Shown here: in pieces, positions 34,920-43,422 of the stretch
Layout: every line of letters starts with the position of its first letter
Position numbering within the stretch: the first letter of the stretch is position 1
Assembly (NCBI GenBank): GCA_000350305.1
Contig: CP002916.1
Coordinates: 62,001-126,000 of the forward strand
Length of the DNA: 64,000 nucleotides
DNA from: Thermoplasmatales archaeon BRNA1
GTDB lineage: Archaea; Thermoplasmatota; Thermoplasmata; Methanomassiliicoccales; Methanomethylophilaceae
Direction of reading: 5' to 3'
Notes under the pieces: generated by a model
What the model was told of the DNA's origin: nothing
Seen by the model: only the letters and a program-made list of their open reading frames with translations
Database searches by the model: none
Made by a program: the position numbers and the translations under genes

Positions 34920-36190
34920 ATGATACGGCCATATTCTTCACGAATGAGTCGGTCTGACCGCATGTCGCTGGACAGCGTACGTAGTTCTCTCGCAAGGTGT
35001 TCTGAGACCTGGTACATTTACTATCCCGCAGTTGTACTGATAATCTCTCTATCAGTATTGTTGATTACCCTCGCGGTCAACAACGCTCAAACGGTCCTTG
35101 ACAGGATAACCTGGAACGCGGACGACTCTCTTATCCCTGACTTCACAGAAGTCGTTTGGAAAGCATACAATGGAAATCCCTATGATATGGGAAGTACCTA
35201 CCTTCCGATAACCTTCCTGATCTTCAAACAATTTTCGTATCTTATCCCCGACATATCTTCAATGGAGTCTTACTCCTTGACGCCCTCAGACCCGAACATC
35301 CCCTACTTCCTTGCGGAATTCGGAATCATGATGGGCCTGTGTATCGTTGTGACGATACTGATTCTGTACAAAGAAGTGAAAGAGCGCAGGATTCTCTCGA
35401 TTCTGATACTCCTCCTGCTTCTGGGCACCCCGATGATCTGGATGATTGAACGGGGAAATATCATTTTCTTAGGTTTCACGTTCCTCCTCTATTTCTACTT
35501 CAACTATGACAGCGATACCGAGTGGAAGAAGAAAACGGCAGTGTTCTGCCTGATTATGGCATGCTCGATTAAGCCCTATCTGTGGGGGTATTGATTATTC
35601 TTCTTCTCAAAGATAAGATGTACAAAGAGATAATCCAAGCAATCCTCGGTCTCCTCATAATCAATCTGATTGCATCGCTGTGGTTCGGAGGAGCTGAGGT
35701 AATCGGCCAGATAATCTCCAATATGACTAATCTGAACCTGACGTTCATGTTCATAGACGGATTCAAGATAGGTGCGGCCAACACGCTGGAAATCATCTTT
35801 TCCAACATGGGCGTCGAGATGAATCAGGTAGCAGATTTCATGAAGTATCTCATCTGCATTGGATTGCTGGTCTACAGCATCCTCTCAAGATACAGAAGCC
35901 TATGTGCATTATCCGCAATACTTTGCTACATAATGTTCTCCAATGTATCGTGGACTTATCTCCTCATTCTGCTCATTATTCCCATTGCCGCGATATATCT
36001 AGAGAATATTTCTGAAGAATTCGCAAAACCCGTGTTGATTCTTTTGATATTCTCCCTTGCGATACTGCCCGTCGGAGTTTACATAACTCCAAGTTACAAT
36101 ACCGTACCGATAACTTATTTCGTGAACTCATTAGTCTATTATCGATTTCAATCGATCAATAAGAAAACCAGCAGTATATCATCTCGATAA
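34920..36190 (+). pseudogene. GT87-like membrane glycosyltransferase, frameshifted in a G run
   Basis: Frame 1 runs 34920-35594 (start could also be the ATG at 34944 or 34962) and contains MIWMIERGNIIFLG with the RGN motif of GT87 and the CSIKPYL element. It stops at a TGA just after CTGTGGGGG (35581-35589). The next frame continues without a gap as GVLIILLLKDKMYKE to 36190 with more transmembrane helices. One additional G in the run would restore a single protein of about 420 residues, close to the GT87 gene at 9265. It may be a pseudogene, a sequencing slip or a slipping switch. Confidence 0.75.
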
Positions 36191-36660
36191 TGTCAACGTG
36201 TTCGAGGAACCTCTGAGTCTGGAGGATTTCGGGATATCCTGTCCGCCGCAATCGTTCGCATACATCGATGATGATAGTTGACTTGTTGCTAACTGTGTTC
36301 TCAAGTGTGTATCAAACAAGGGGGTGTAGCAGGCAATACGGCCAACTCACGTCACTGTGACGGGTTGGTGGTTTTTGTCAGTTGCATCAAAACAATAGGT
36401 TTTGAGAAGACGAATAACTGTTTTGAAGATGTGTTAATCATTTCGGAAAACTAACTGCAGTCTTCACGTTTTTAATATCCACAACTCAAACTGCATCTAT
36501 TGGGAGCTTATGCCCCCAAACGGTGCGGAATGAGAGTCTTGATCGAAGAGAAGAATACATTCGGGAAACAGATCCCAATCTGTTCTTAGCAGTTGTATTT
36601 CGGAATATTAACTATTAAATATGATACAAATTGTATCAAATTTCAGAGTTAAGTGAGAAT
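36191..36660. other. 470-base intergenic stretch with a coding remnant and hairpins
   Basis: No full gene. From about 36140 to 36283 one frame reads a protein-like tail (HLDNVNVFEEPLSLEDFG, ending IDDDS) without a start, perhaps the end of a deleted gene. A strong hairpin is at 36342-36367. A TATA-like TTTTTAATA at about 36469-36477 is followed by a second hairpin TTGGGAGC-TTAT-GCCCCCAA (36502-36521), so a small RNA is possible. An AT-rich TATTAAATA near 36612-36620 may promote the ATPase gene. Confidence 0.4.
36342..36367 (+). terminator. Imperfect hairpin followed by T run
   Basis: CCAAC...GTCAC pairs with GTGACGGGTTGG with a small bulge, then GGTGGTTTTTG. It looks like a terminator closing the surface-glycan region. 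Confidence 0.45.
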
Positions 36661-38040
36661 ATGACCGCAATCAGGAGAATCACACTCGACAATTACAAAT
36701 CGTTCGGCCATGTGGATTTCGACCTTACAGACGGGAAGGATCCCCTCCCTTACGCGTTCGTATACGGAGAGAACGGTTCCGGAAAGACCAATCTTCTTGA
36801 GACCATCTCCTATCTCAAGGATTCGGTGCTAACCCTTTCCCGCGGGAACGAGGTCGTGGACAGGGGGAGGGAATACGTGGAGGCTTTCGGCACCCTAATC
36901 GGATCCATGGGGCATGACTTCGACAGGGAGGAATTCGGGCAGTCGTTCATGGATATCCTCCTCCCCAAGGACATCACGCATCTCGCATCGCGGCACAGGA
37001 TGATTGGTTCCGCAGAGGACATGAGAATCTGCATTGTCTTCGACATCGACGGGCGTGACGCAACGTACGAGATGGTGTTTAACGGCGACAATAACCTCGT
37101 AAGCGAATCCCTGAAATGCGTTGCGAACGAGCGTACCTCAACACTCTACCAACTGACTGCGGATTCAGGCGCTATCGCAGCGAAGTTCAGCCGCACGTTC
37201 TTCGTCAGCTCCACCTACGAGAAGACCGTCCGTGAACTTATATCCAAACATTGGGGAAAGCACTCCTTCCTGTCCATCATGAACTATGAGACCGTCAGGA
37301 ACAATTCAGAATTCATGGAAAAGTCAGTTTCCGGCAGTTTCTTCAGATTCATGGCCGCACTGGAGGACATCAAGGTGGAGAACGGGCCCTACAGCGAGAT
37401 GATCTTCCGGGAACGCAGCGTTAGGTATAATCCCGAATCCGGAATAATCGAAAAGAGCCGGATGGGGGAACTAAAGCGTTACGAGAGCGCGTTGAACAAG
37501 GCGTTCACGAGGATATACTCCGACGTCCGCAGGGTGTATTTCGAACTCTCCGACCGCGGGGAGGACAGGGTGGAGTATTCGCTTATCTTCGTTAGGCACA
37601 TCCACGGGCAGGACAGGGAGATCTCTGCCGAGTTCGAATCCAGTGGAACCGAAAAACTGCTCGAAATCCTGCCCTTCCTCCTCGACTGTGCCAACGGAAA
37701 GGCAGTCCTCATCGACGAGATGGATTCCGGCATACACGACAAACTGGTGTTCGATCTCATACGTGAGGTCCTCGGGGAGATCAAGGGGCAACTCATCGTT
37801 ACGACTCACAACACCTCTCTGTTGAGGATACTGGATCCTGCAAACACGTTCATTATCAACGTGGACCTGAACGGCGAGAGGGAAATCCGTTGCGTGAAGA
37901 AGATTCTCCGTACACAGAAGAACAACAACAATCAGGACAGGTACCTGAAAGGCATGATGGACGGGGTTCCCTACATGGGTTCCCTGGACCTTGACGAGAT
38001 TGCATCATCTCTCGAGAACGATGTCAAGGGGACGGAATGA
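36661..38040 (+). CDS. AAA (AAA15/OLD-like) ATPase, putative anti-phage sensor
   Basis: 459 residues from the ATG at 36661; a TTG at 36631 is less likely. Residues 1-60 hold IRRITLDNYKSFGHVDFDL and Walker A GENGSGKTNLLE. The C-terminal half has the signature-like EFESSGTEKLLEIL, Walker B KAVLIDEMDSGIHD near 366 and LIVTTHNTSLL with the switch His. This is the SMC-like AAA15/AbiLi/AriA type found in abortive-infection systems. The stop overlaps the start of the TOPRIM-like partner (ATGA). In PARIS and AbiL the ATPase holds or senses and the partner acts; the same logic is inferred here. Confidence 0.85.
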   Translation: MTAIRRITLDNYKSFGHVDFDLTDGKDPLPYAFVYGENGSGKTNLLETISYLKDSVLTLSRGNEVVDRGREYVEAFGTLIGSMGHDFDREEFGQSFMDILLPKDITHLASRHRMIGSAEDMRICIVFDIDGRDATYEMVFNGDNNLVSESLKCVANERTSTLYQLTADSGAIAAKFSRTFFVSSTYEKTVRELISKHWGKHSFLSIMNYETVRNNSEFMEKSVSGSFFRFMAALEDIKVENGPYSEMIFRERSVRYNPESGIIEKSRMGELKRYESALNKAFTRIYSDVRRVYFELSDRGEDRVEYSLIFVRHIHGQDREISAEFESSGTEKLLEILPFLLDCANGKAVLIDEMDSGIHDKLVFDLIREVLGEIKGQLIVTTHNTSLLRILDPANTFIINVDLNGEREIRCVKKILRTQKNNNNQDRYLKGMMDGVPYMGSLDLDEIASSLENDVKGTE

Positions 38041-38627
38041 GCAGGACAGATATCGTCGTCATAGCTCACGGTAAATCGGAGATGATCCTTGCCAAATCCA
38101 TGAGGAGGGCTCTCAGGCTGCCGATAGAGGTGTTCAATCCGTTCAACGGGGAACACGACATCGCCATCGGAAATATCCTGGAAGTGATGGAGGAGTATGG
38201 TTTTCACGATGACCTCTCCCTCCACAAGATGTTCGACGGACTGCAGTATTCTCCGAAAGGCCGTCCGCCTATGAAGAATCTGGCGGTATTCCCCATACTC
38301 GACATCGATGCTTACCGCAAAGAGAAAAAGGCCTATTCCACCGGCAACATGTTCAGGGACAGCGCATTCGCGGACCGCATCCATCCGATCTTCAACGATA
38401 CCGACCTGGACACGGTCCTTCAGAGCCTGGGATACGACATCAGTACCGGAGGGGCGGTCAAGACCACATCGTATCACAACGTCTTCGATTCCATGACCGC
38501 GGAAGGGTATCTTCAACTGAGCGAACAGCTCAAAACCGTTCCCGAAAACAGCAACATGCACATCTTCATCGACTTCTGCCTGAGTCAGAGGCCGGAATAC
38601 CAGGGAAAGGTGGAATCTCCCTTCTAA
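38037..38627 (+). CDS. TOPRIM/RloB-like partner of the ATPase
   Basis: 196 residues. IVVIAHGKSEMILAKSM at the N-terminus resembles the first TOPRIM strand with Glu of the E-x-D type after a Gly loop, and AVFPILDIDAYRKEK (near 84-98) gives a DxD-like metal motif. The end reads IFIDFCLSQRPEYQGKVESP. RloB, DUF4276 and AriB-type nucleases have this pattern. Coupled to the ATPase by a 4-base overlap. The family call is motif-based and should be treated as likely rather than proven. Confidence 0.7.
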   Translation: MSRTDIVVIAHGKSEMILAKSMRRALRLPIEVFNPFNGEHDIAIGNILEVMEEYGFHDDLSLHKMFDGLQYSPKGRPPMKNLAVFPILDIDAYRKEKKAYSTGNMFRDSAFADRIHPIFNDTDLDTVLQSLGYDISTGGAVKTTSYHNVFDSMTAEGYLQLSEQLKTVPENSNMHIFIDFCLSQRPEYQGKVESPF

Positions 38628-38651
38628 TCTTATTATAATCAGTACCAACTC

Positions 38652-38662
38652 TTTTTATATAA
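38652..38662 (+). promoter_or_regulatory. TATA box of the L7Ae-S28e-L24e-NDK operon
   Basis: TTTTTATATAA lies about 79-89 bases before the L7Ae ATG. With a normal 25-base spacing, transcription would start near 38685, giving an unusually long leader of about 55 bases compared with other genes here. Confidence 0.6.
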
Positions 38663-38700
38663 TCACCAAATAGTCCCGTCTGCTCTTTTAGAGCCGATGA

Positions 38701-38730
38701 ATGATGAGGGCCCCTAACCGGGCCTGAAAG
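38701..38730 (+). promoter_or_regulatory. Candidate kink-turn (box C/D-like) in the L7Ae leader
   Basis: ATGATGA (box C consensus RUGAUGA, 38701-38707) is followed by GGCCC, a 6-base loop and GGGCC, then TGA so that CTGA (box D) is at 38724-38727. GA on each side of the 5-bp stem can form the tandem sheared G-A pairs of a kink-turn. It sits just before the ribosome-binding AGAGG (38730) of L7Ae, a kink-turn-binding protein. Binding would hide the start, an autoregulation known for L7Ae in other archaea. Confidence 0.6.
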
Positions 38731-38740
38731 AGGTATTGAT

Positions 38741-39106
38741 ATGGCAGTATACGTCAAGTTTGAGACCCCCAAGGATGTTTCCGACAAAGCCTACGCCGTC
38801 GCCGAGATCGCTCGCGACAGCGGAAAACTCAAGAAGGGAACCAATGAGGTCACCAAGGTCGTCGAGCGCGGAGAGGCAGTCTTTGTCATCATGGCTGCCG
38901 ACGTCGAGCCCCCGGAGATCCTGGCCCACATGCCCGCCCTCTGCGACGAGAGGAACGTCCCCTACGCGTACGTCCCCTCCAAGGAGGAGCTCGGAAAGGC
39001 CATCGGACTCGAGAAGCCCACCGCGTCCGTCGCCATCGTCGACGCCGGCAACGGAAAGGCCCAGATCGACGAGATCGCAGCAGCAGTCAAGGACCTGAAG
39101 AACTGA
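38741..39106 (+). CDS. rpl7ae: Ribosomal protein L7Ae
   Basis: 121 residues, full length. Ribosomal protein that also binds kink-turns in box C/D and H/ACA guide RNAs and RNase P. Landmarks: KKGTNEVTKVVERGEAVFV near 32-50 (RNA-binding helix and strand), AADVEPPEILAHMPALCDER, VPYAYVPSKEELG. First gene of the operon L7Ae-S28e-L24e-NDK. Strong G/C-ending codons as expected for a highly expressed gene. Its leader carries a possible L7Ae binding site. Confidence 0.98.
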   Translation: MAVYVKFETPKDVSDKAYAVAEIARDSGKLKKGTNEVTKVVERGEAVFVIMAADVEPPEILAHMPALCDERNVPYAYVPSKEELGKAIGLEKPTASVAIVDAGNGKAQIDEIAAAVKDLKN

Positions 39107-39116
39107 AGGTGTCTGA

Positions 39117-39332
39117 ATGGTCGACACTGACAGCATCCCGTCCGAGGTGGTCGAGATCATCGGCCGCACCGGTATGACGGGCGAGGCAACCCAGGTCAAG
39201 GTCCGTGTCCTCGACGGCCGCGACAAAGGAAGGATCATCACCAGGAACATCATGGGCCCGGTCAGGATGGGAGACATCCTGATGCTCAGGGAGACTTCCA
39301 GAGAGGCCCGCAAGCTCGGAATGGGCAGGTGA
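39117..39332 (+). CDS. rps28e: Ribosomal protein S28e
   Basis: 71 residues. Small-subunit protein of archaea and eukaryotes with an OB fold near the mRNA exit. The C-terminal [12 protein letters not shown] is the S28e signature; [20 protein letters not shown] and [12 protein letters not shown] are also typical. It starts 10 bases after L7Ae and ends 6 bases before L24e. Confidence 0.97.
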   Translation: MVDTDSIPSEVVEIIGRTGMTGEATQVKVRVLDGRDKGRIITRNIMGPVRMGDILMLRETSREARKLGMGR

Positions 39333-39338
39333 TTTTGA

Positions 39339-39578
39339 ATGGTCGAGATTAGGAAGTGCTCTTTCTGCGGACAGGACATCCCCCCGGGAACCGGCAAGAT
39401 GTTCGTGAAGAAGGACGGAACCGTCCTCTACTTCGACGCTAACCGCTGCTACAAGAACATGATCCAGCTGAAGAGGGTCCCCAGGACCACCCGCTGGACC
39501 CAGAAGGCCCACGACGAGAAGGATGCCCGCCTCAAGAACGAGAGGGCCAAGGCCGAGCAGGCCGCCAACAAGGAGTGA
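39339..39578 (+). CDS. rpl24e: Ribosomal protein L24e
   Basis: 79 residues. Zinc-binding large-subunit protein: [20 protein letters not shown] opens the protein with the CxxC pair; [10 protein letters not shown] follows with the third Cys, and the fourth ligand position is not a clear Cys (a Cys-poor variant, as often in archaea). Lys-rich tail. GTRT-type [10 protein letters not shown] is characteristic. The stop is 5 bases before the likely NDK start. Confidence 0.95.
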   Translation: MVEIRKCSFCGQDIPPGTGKMFVKKDGTVLYFDANRCYKNMIQLKRVPRTTRWTQKAHDEKDARLKNERAKAEQAANKE

Positions 39579-39583
39579 GCCCC

Positions 39584-40036
39584 GTGGCATGCGAGAGGAC
39601 CTACCTCATGGTCAAGCCCGACGGAGTCCAGCGCGGACTCGTCGGAGAGATCCTCAGCCGCTTCGAGAAGAAGGGTCTGAAGCTCGTCGCCGCCAAGCTC
39701 ATGGTCATCCCCAAGGAGACCGCCGAGAAGCACTACGCCGAGCACAAGGACAAGAAGTTCTTCCCGTCCCTGATTTCCTACATCACCTCCGGACCCGTCT
39801 TCGCGATGGTCTGGGAGGGAGAGAACGCCGTCCAGGTCTGCAGGAACCTCATGGGGAAGACCAACCCCCAGGAGTCCGCCCCCGGAACCATCCGCGGCGA
39901 CTACTGCATGGTCACCGGCGTCAACATCATCCACGGAAGCGACTCCCCCGAGTCCGCCGCGCGCGAGATCGGCATCTTCTTCCCCGAGGGTGTCGTCGAG
40001 TACAAGCGCGACGCAGACAAGTGGATCTACGAGTGA
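39584..40036 (+). CDS. ndk: Nucleoside diphosphate kinase
   Basis: 150 residues. It transfers phosphate from ATP to other NDPs through a phospho-His. Motifs: [15 protein letters not shown] at the N-terminus, and [16 protein letters not shown] with the catalytic His near 117. I chose the GTG at 39584 (MACERTY) rather than the GTG at 39575, because AGGAG at 39571-39575 sits about 8 bases before it. Same-strand last gene of the ribosomal operon; a hairpin follows at 40046. Confidence 0.97.
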   Translation: MACERTYLMVKPDGVQRGLVGEILSRFEKKGLKLVAAKLMVIPKETAEKHYAEHKDKKFFPSLISYITSGPVFAMVWEGENAVQVCRNLMGKTNPQESAPGTIRGDYCMVTGVNIIHGSDSPESAAREIGIFFPEGVVEYKRDADKWIYE

Positions 40037-40045
40037 AGTCACCCT

Positions 40046-40065
40046 GCGGACCCTTACGGGTCCGC
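40046..40065 (+). terminator. Hairpin after ndk
   Basis: GCGGACCC-TTAC-GGGTCCGC, a perfect 8-bp stem with a 4-base loop, 10 bases after the ndk stop and 48 bases before infB. An AT-rich CTTTAATTTTC behind it may serve as the infB promoter. Confidence 0.55.
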
Positions 40066-40112
40066 GGAAACCCTTTAATTTTCATTTCAGAGTACACCGG
40101 ATGTGATGTGAG

Positions 40113-41861
40113 ATGGCTATAAGGCAACCCGTCGTCAGCGTTCTGGGACATGTGGACCACGGAAAGACCAAGCTCCTCGACCGTATCCGCGGGACCGCCG
40201 TGGGCGCGAGGGAGGCGGGAGCCATCACCCAGCACATCGGCGCGACCGAGGTCCCCATCGACCGTATCTACGAGATGTGCGGCTCGATCATCGGACAGAA
40301 GAAGTTCACCGTCCCGGGGCTGCTTTTCATCGACACCCCCGGACACCAGGCATTCACCTCCCTGCGCGCAAGGGGAGGTTCCCTCGCGGACCTTGCGGTC
40401 CTCGTCATCGACATCAGGGAGGGACTTATGCCCCAGACCATCGAGTCCATCCACATTCTGAGGCAGTACAAGACTCCCTTCGTCATCGCACTCAACAAGG
40501 TGGACACCGTCGACGGGTGGATCGCGGAGCCGGACCGCCCGTTCATCCTCGCCGAGAAGCAGCAGATGGACCATACCAGGCAGATGTTCGAGACCCACAT
40601 GTACAACATCATCTCCCAGCTGTCTGAGAACGGGGTCTTCGCCGACCGCTACGACCGCATCGAGGACTTCACCAAGGCGGTCGCCCTCATCCCCATGTCC
40701 GCCAAGACCGGGGAGGGAGTGCCCGACCTCATGCTCATGCTTATCGGCCTGGCACAGCGCTTCCTCGAGTCCAGGCTGGAGAAGGGAGAGGGTGCCGGGA
40801 AGGGTACCGTCCTCGAGCTCAAGGAGGTGAAGGGACTGGGTCAGACCATCGACATGATCCTCTACTCCGGCACCATCAAGACCGGGGACACCGTGGCCAT
40901 CGGTACCAACAGCGCACCTCTGGTCACCCGTGTGAAGGCCATCCTCAAGCCCCGTCCCCTGGACGAGATCCGCGACCCCCAGGACACCTTCGAGAGGGTC
41001 AAGGAGGTCCACGCCGCCGCGGGAGTGAAGATCGCGTGCAAGGAGTCCGACGGAATCATCGCCGGAGCCCCGATCCGTGTGGTGAAAAGCCCCAAGGACC
41101 CCGCCGTCAAGGAGATCTCCGAGGAGACCTCCATCAAGATCGAGACCGAGGAGAAGGGAATCACCATCAAGGCCGACGCCATCGGTTCCCTGGAGGCCCT
41201 GGCGTTCGAGGCCAAGGCCGCAGGCATCCCCATCCGCAAGTACGGAATAGGGGATATCACCAGGCGCGACATCCTCGAGTCCTCCTACGGCAACGACACC
41301 TACCACGTCCTCCTGGGATTCAACGTCACCCTCACCAAGGACGCAGAGGCCGCCCTCGAGTCGCAGCCCCTCAAGGTGTTCACCAACAACATCGTGTACG
41401 CCCTCATCGACGATTACACCGAGTGGATGGAGGACTCCAAGAAGACCAGCGAGGCCGACCTCCGCCAGCAGTTCACCTTCCCCGCGAAGTTCACCATCCT
41501 TCCCGACCACATCTTCCGCGTCAACAAGCCCGCGGTCGTCGGAGTGAGGGTGCTCGCCGGGCGCATCAGGGTCGGAATGCCCCTCATCAACAAGGAGGGC
41601 AAGGACTGCGGAATCATCAAGTCCGTCCGTGCCGACGACGGGACCGTCCTCGCAGAGGGGGTCCAGGGAGATGAGGTCTCCGTGGCCATCGACGGGGTCA
41701 CCGTCGGACGCCAGATCAACGAGAACGACATCATCTACACGGACATGATCGAGAGCGGGTACAAGGCGCTCTCCAAGATCGAGCTCACCGAGGACGAGAA
41801 GATGGCCATGCAGGACATCGTCTCCATCAAGCGCCTCACCGAGAAGTTCTGGGGAATGTGA
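40113..41861 (+). CDS. infB: Translation initiation factor aIF5B (IF2-like)
   Basis: 582 residues, the archaeal length without a long N-terminal extension. Translational GTPase that joins the ribosomal subunits. G1 [19 protein letters not shown] at 9-27, G2 region AITQHIGATEV, G3 FIDTPGHQAF, G4 ALNKVDTVDGW. The end EDEKMAMQDIVSIKRLTEKF is typical of aIF5B domain IV. A large antisense frame across it is an artefact of codon bias. The Fic gene follows after 150 bases. Confidence 0.98.
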   Translation: MAIRQPVVSVLGHVDHGKTKLLDRIRGTAVGAREAGAITQHIGATEVPIDRIYEMCGSIIGQKKFTVPGLLFIDTPGHQAFTSLRARGGSLADLAVLVIDIREGLMPQTIESIHILRQYKTPFVIALNKVDTVDGWIAEPDRPFILAEKQQMDHTRQMFETHMYNIISQLSENGVFADRYDRIEDFTKAVALIPMSAKTGEGVPDLMLMLIGLAQRFLESRLEKGEGAGKGTVLELKEVKGLGQTIDMILYSGTIKTGDTVAIGTNSAPLVTRVKAILKPRPLDEIRDPQDTFERVKEVHAAAGVKIACKESDGIIAGAPIRVVKSPKDPAVKEISEETSIKIETEEKGITIKADAIGSLEALAFEAKAAGIPIRKYGIGDITRRDILESSYGNDTYHVLLGFNVTLTKDAEAALESQPLKVFTNNIVYALIDDYTEWMEDSKKTSEADLRQQFTFPAKFTILPDHIFRVNKPAVVGVRVLAGRIRVGMPLINKEGKDCGIIKSVRADDGTVLAEGVQGDEVSVAIDGVTVGRQINENDIIYTDMIESGYKALSKIELTEDEKMAMQDIVSIKRLTEKFWGM

Positions 41862-41940
41862 TTTTCCCTCTGGCAGATTCGGGTTCGACTGTGTTAGTTC
41901 AGCATTAATTGATGCCATTCTGGTACATCATTTGAACAAT

Positions 41941-41992
41941 TTCAAAACTCTTCAAAACTCTTCAAAGCTCTTCAAATGAAGAGTTAAATATC
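41941..41992 (+). promoter_or_regulatory. Operator array and promoter in front of the Fic gene
   Basis: Three 10-base units, TTCAAAACTC twice and TTCAAAGCTC, at 41941, 41951 and 41961 lead into a palindrome CTCTTCA-AA-TGAAGAG (41968-41983). A TATA-like TTAAATA (41984-41990) directly follows, about 23-29 bases before the GTG at 42013. The 10-base period puts repeats on one DNA face. A regulator bound here would block the promoter. Confidence 0.75.
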
Positions 41993-42012
41993 TGCATGCC
42001 CATCAGGCAAGT

Positions 42013-43293
42013 GTGAAAATCCCTGAAAAAGCACCCGAGCTGTCAGAAATGGCGGTTCTGGACCTGTCATCCGTTTCATCAGATGCAATGAAATATGCTA
42101 AAATTTACAACGACAAGTATTATCATTGGGATGAACTGAAATACAAAGATTTTGGGGATTCGAGCAGAGATGATGTATGGAAGATTATGAAAATCTTCAG
42201 AATTCTGTCATATCGCTCGGTCAATATCGGAAATAAAACTCTTTACTACAGTGTTGCAGATGACTACATTCAACGTGCTTTGCACGAGATTGATTCGAGA
42301 ATAGCTTCTGGTTTTCTCATATCTGGAGATGTGACAGAGAAGAGAAGAATTATGCTATCTGTTAGCTCGATGATGGAGGAATCAATAGCTTCTAGTCAGC
42401 TAGAAGGTGCATCTACAACTACTAAACTGGCCAAGAAACTGTTGCGCTCCAATTTAGAACCAAAAGATCGTTCTCAAAGAATGATTTTAAACAACTACCA
42501 TGCTATGCAATTTATTAAAGAACGTCTTGATGAGCCTCTGTCTCTCGAATTAATCAAAGACGTTCATCGTGTCATTACCGAGAGTTTAATGGACGATCCG
42601 CAAACTAGCGGGGAATTCAGAACAGATGATTCGATTGCTGTCAGAGACGTCTATGAGGACGTCACATATCATGTGCCAGTGTCGCACACAGAAATAGGAA
42701 AGATGATCGTCGATTTATGCGACTATGTTAACGAGGATGCCGAATTTATTCATCCCCTTATTAAAGGAATAATGATTCACTTCATTTTAGCATACATTCA
42801 TCCTTTTCTTGATGGAAACGGACGTGTTTCAAGGGCTTTGTTTTACTGGTACTGTATGAAAAATGGTTATTCCATGGTCGAATTCTTATCGATTTCAAAG
42901 ACCATAAAGAATCATCGTCAGGATTACGACAGGTCTTATTTGTTAACTGAGACCGATGGAATGGACGCTACGTATTTCGCAAGATATAATCTAAAGATGG
43001 TCTCCGAAGCCATCGATGTATTCGATACATATCTTAAAAGAAAGATGGATGAGCAGAAAAAACTCATCGAAGATCTTCATATGACCGGTCTAAGTTACAG
43101 ACAGAGTCAGATTTTGAAAGACATGGTTCGTAGCGGAGAGCCAGTGTCTCAATACGAATTGTCTGTGAAATACCAGACCACTGTACCAACTATTAGAAGA
43201 GATTTGATTGCACTTTTGGAATCTGGGTATATTTCCCTTGCAGGAAAAGACGGCCACAGGCAGTTGTATATATACAGCAAGGAAAAGAATTAA
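42013..43293 (+). CDS. Fic/DOC-family protein (AMPylase) with C-terminal winged helix
   Basis: 426 residues from a GTG at 42013. N-terminal inhibitory motif SSQLEG (about 130, S-xxx-E-G) and the catalytic HPFLDGNGRVSR near 261, with a Fic_N-type region before it. The last 70 residues read as a DNA-binding winged helix (KDMVRSGEPVSQYELSVKYQ, then TVPTIRRDLIALLESGYI). It would transfer AMP to a target and is held back by its own Glu. AT-rich and A/T-ending codons mark it as foreign between infB and rps6e. It probably binds the repeats on both sides and controls itself. Confidence 0.9.
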   Translation: MKIPEKAPELSEMAVLDLSSVSSDAMKYAKIYNDKYYHWDELKYKDFGDSSRDDVWKIMKIFRILSYRSVNIGNKTLYYSVADDYIQRALHEIDSRIASGFLISGDVTEKRRIMLSVSSMMEESIASSQLEGASTTTKLAKKLLRSNLEPKDRSQRMILNNYHAMQFIKERLDEPLSLELIKDVHRVITESLMDDPQTSGEFRTDDSIAVRDVYEDVTYHVPVSHTEIGKMIVDLCDYVNEDAEFIHPLIKGIMIHFILAYIHPFLDGNGRVSRALFYWYCMKNGYSMVEFLSISKTIKNHRQDYDRSYLLTETDGMDATYFARYNLKMVSEAIDVFDTYLKRKMDEQKKLIEDLHMTGLSYRQSQILKDMVRSGEPVSQYELSVKYQTTVPTIRRDLIALLESGYISLAGKDGHRQLYIYSKEKN

Positions 43294-43332
43294 ACTCTTC
43301 ATAACTCTTCAAAACTCTTCATTTGAAGAGTT
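43293..43332. promoter_or_regulatory. Second operator array after the Fic gene
   Basis: AACTCTTCA occurs at 43293, 43303 and 43313 (10-base steps) and the last unit pairs with TGAAGAGTT at 43324-43332 across two bases. Same motif as the array in front of the gene. The TATA box of the S6e operon (ACTATATAAAC, about 43378-43388) is 50 bases further on. Confidence 0.75.
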
Positions 43333-43422
43333 ATGAATATCATGCATAGCATCTGCATACGTGCGCGCGTGTAGATAACTATATAAACGGTCCCAGGATA
43401 ACGCAGTTTTACAGGTGTTCAA

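Noticed and set aside
39927-41918. 663-codon minus-strand frame opposite aIF5B
   Set aside because: Antisense shadow caused by codon bias; Asp/Gly/Val/Leu repeats without domains. The same applies to the long antisense frames at 18511-20316 and 43707-45086.
41941-41983. CRISPR array near the Fic gene
   Set aside because: Units of 10 bases without spacers and a terminal palindrome fit operators, not CRISPR.
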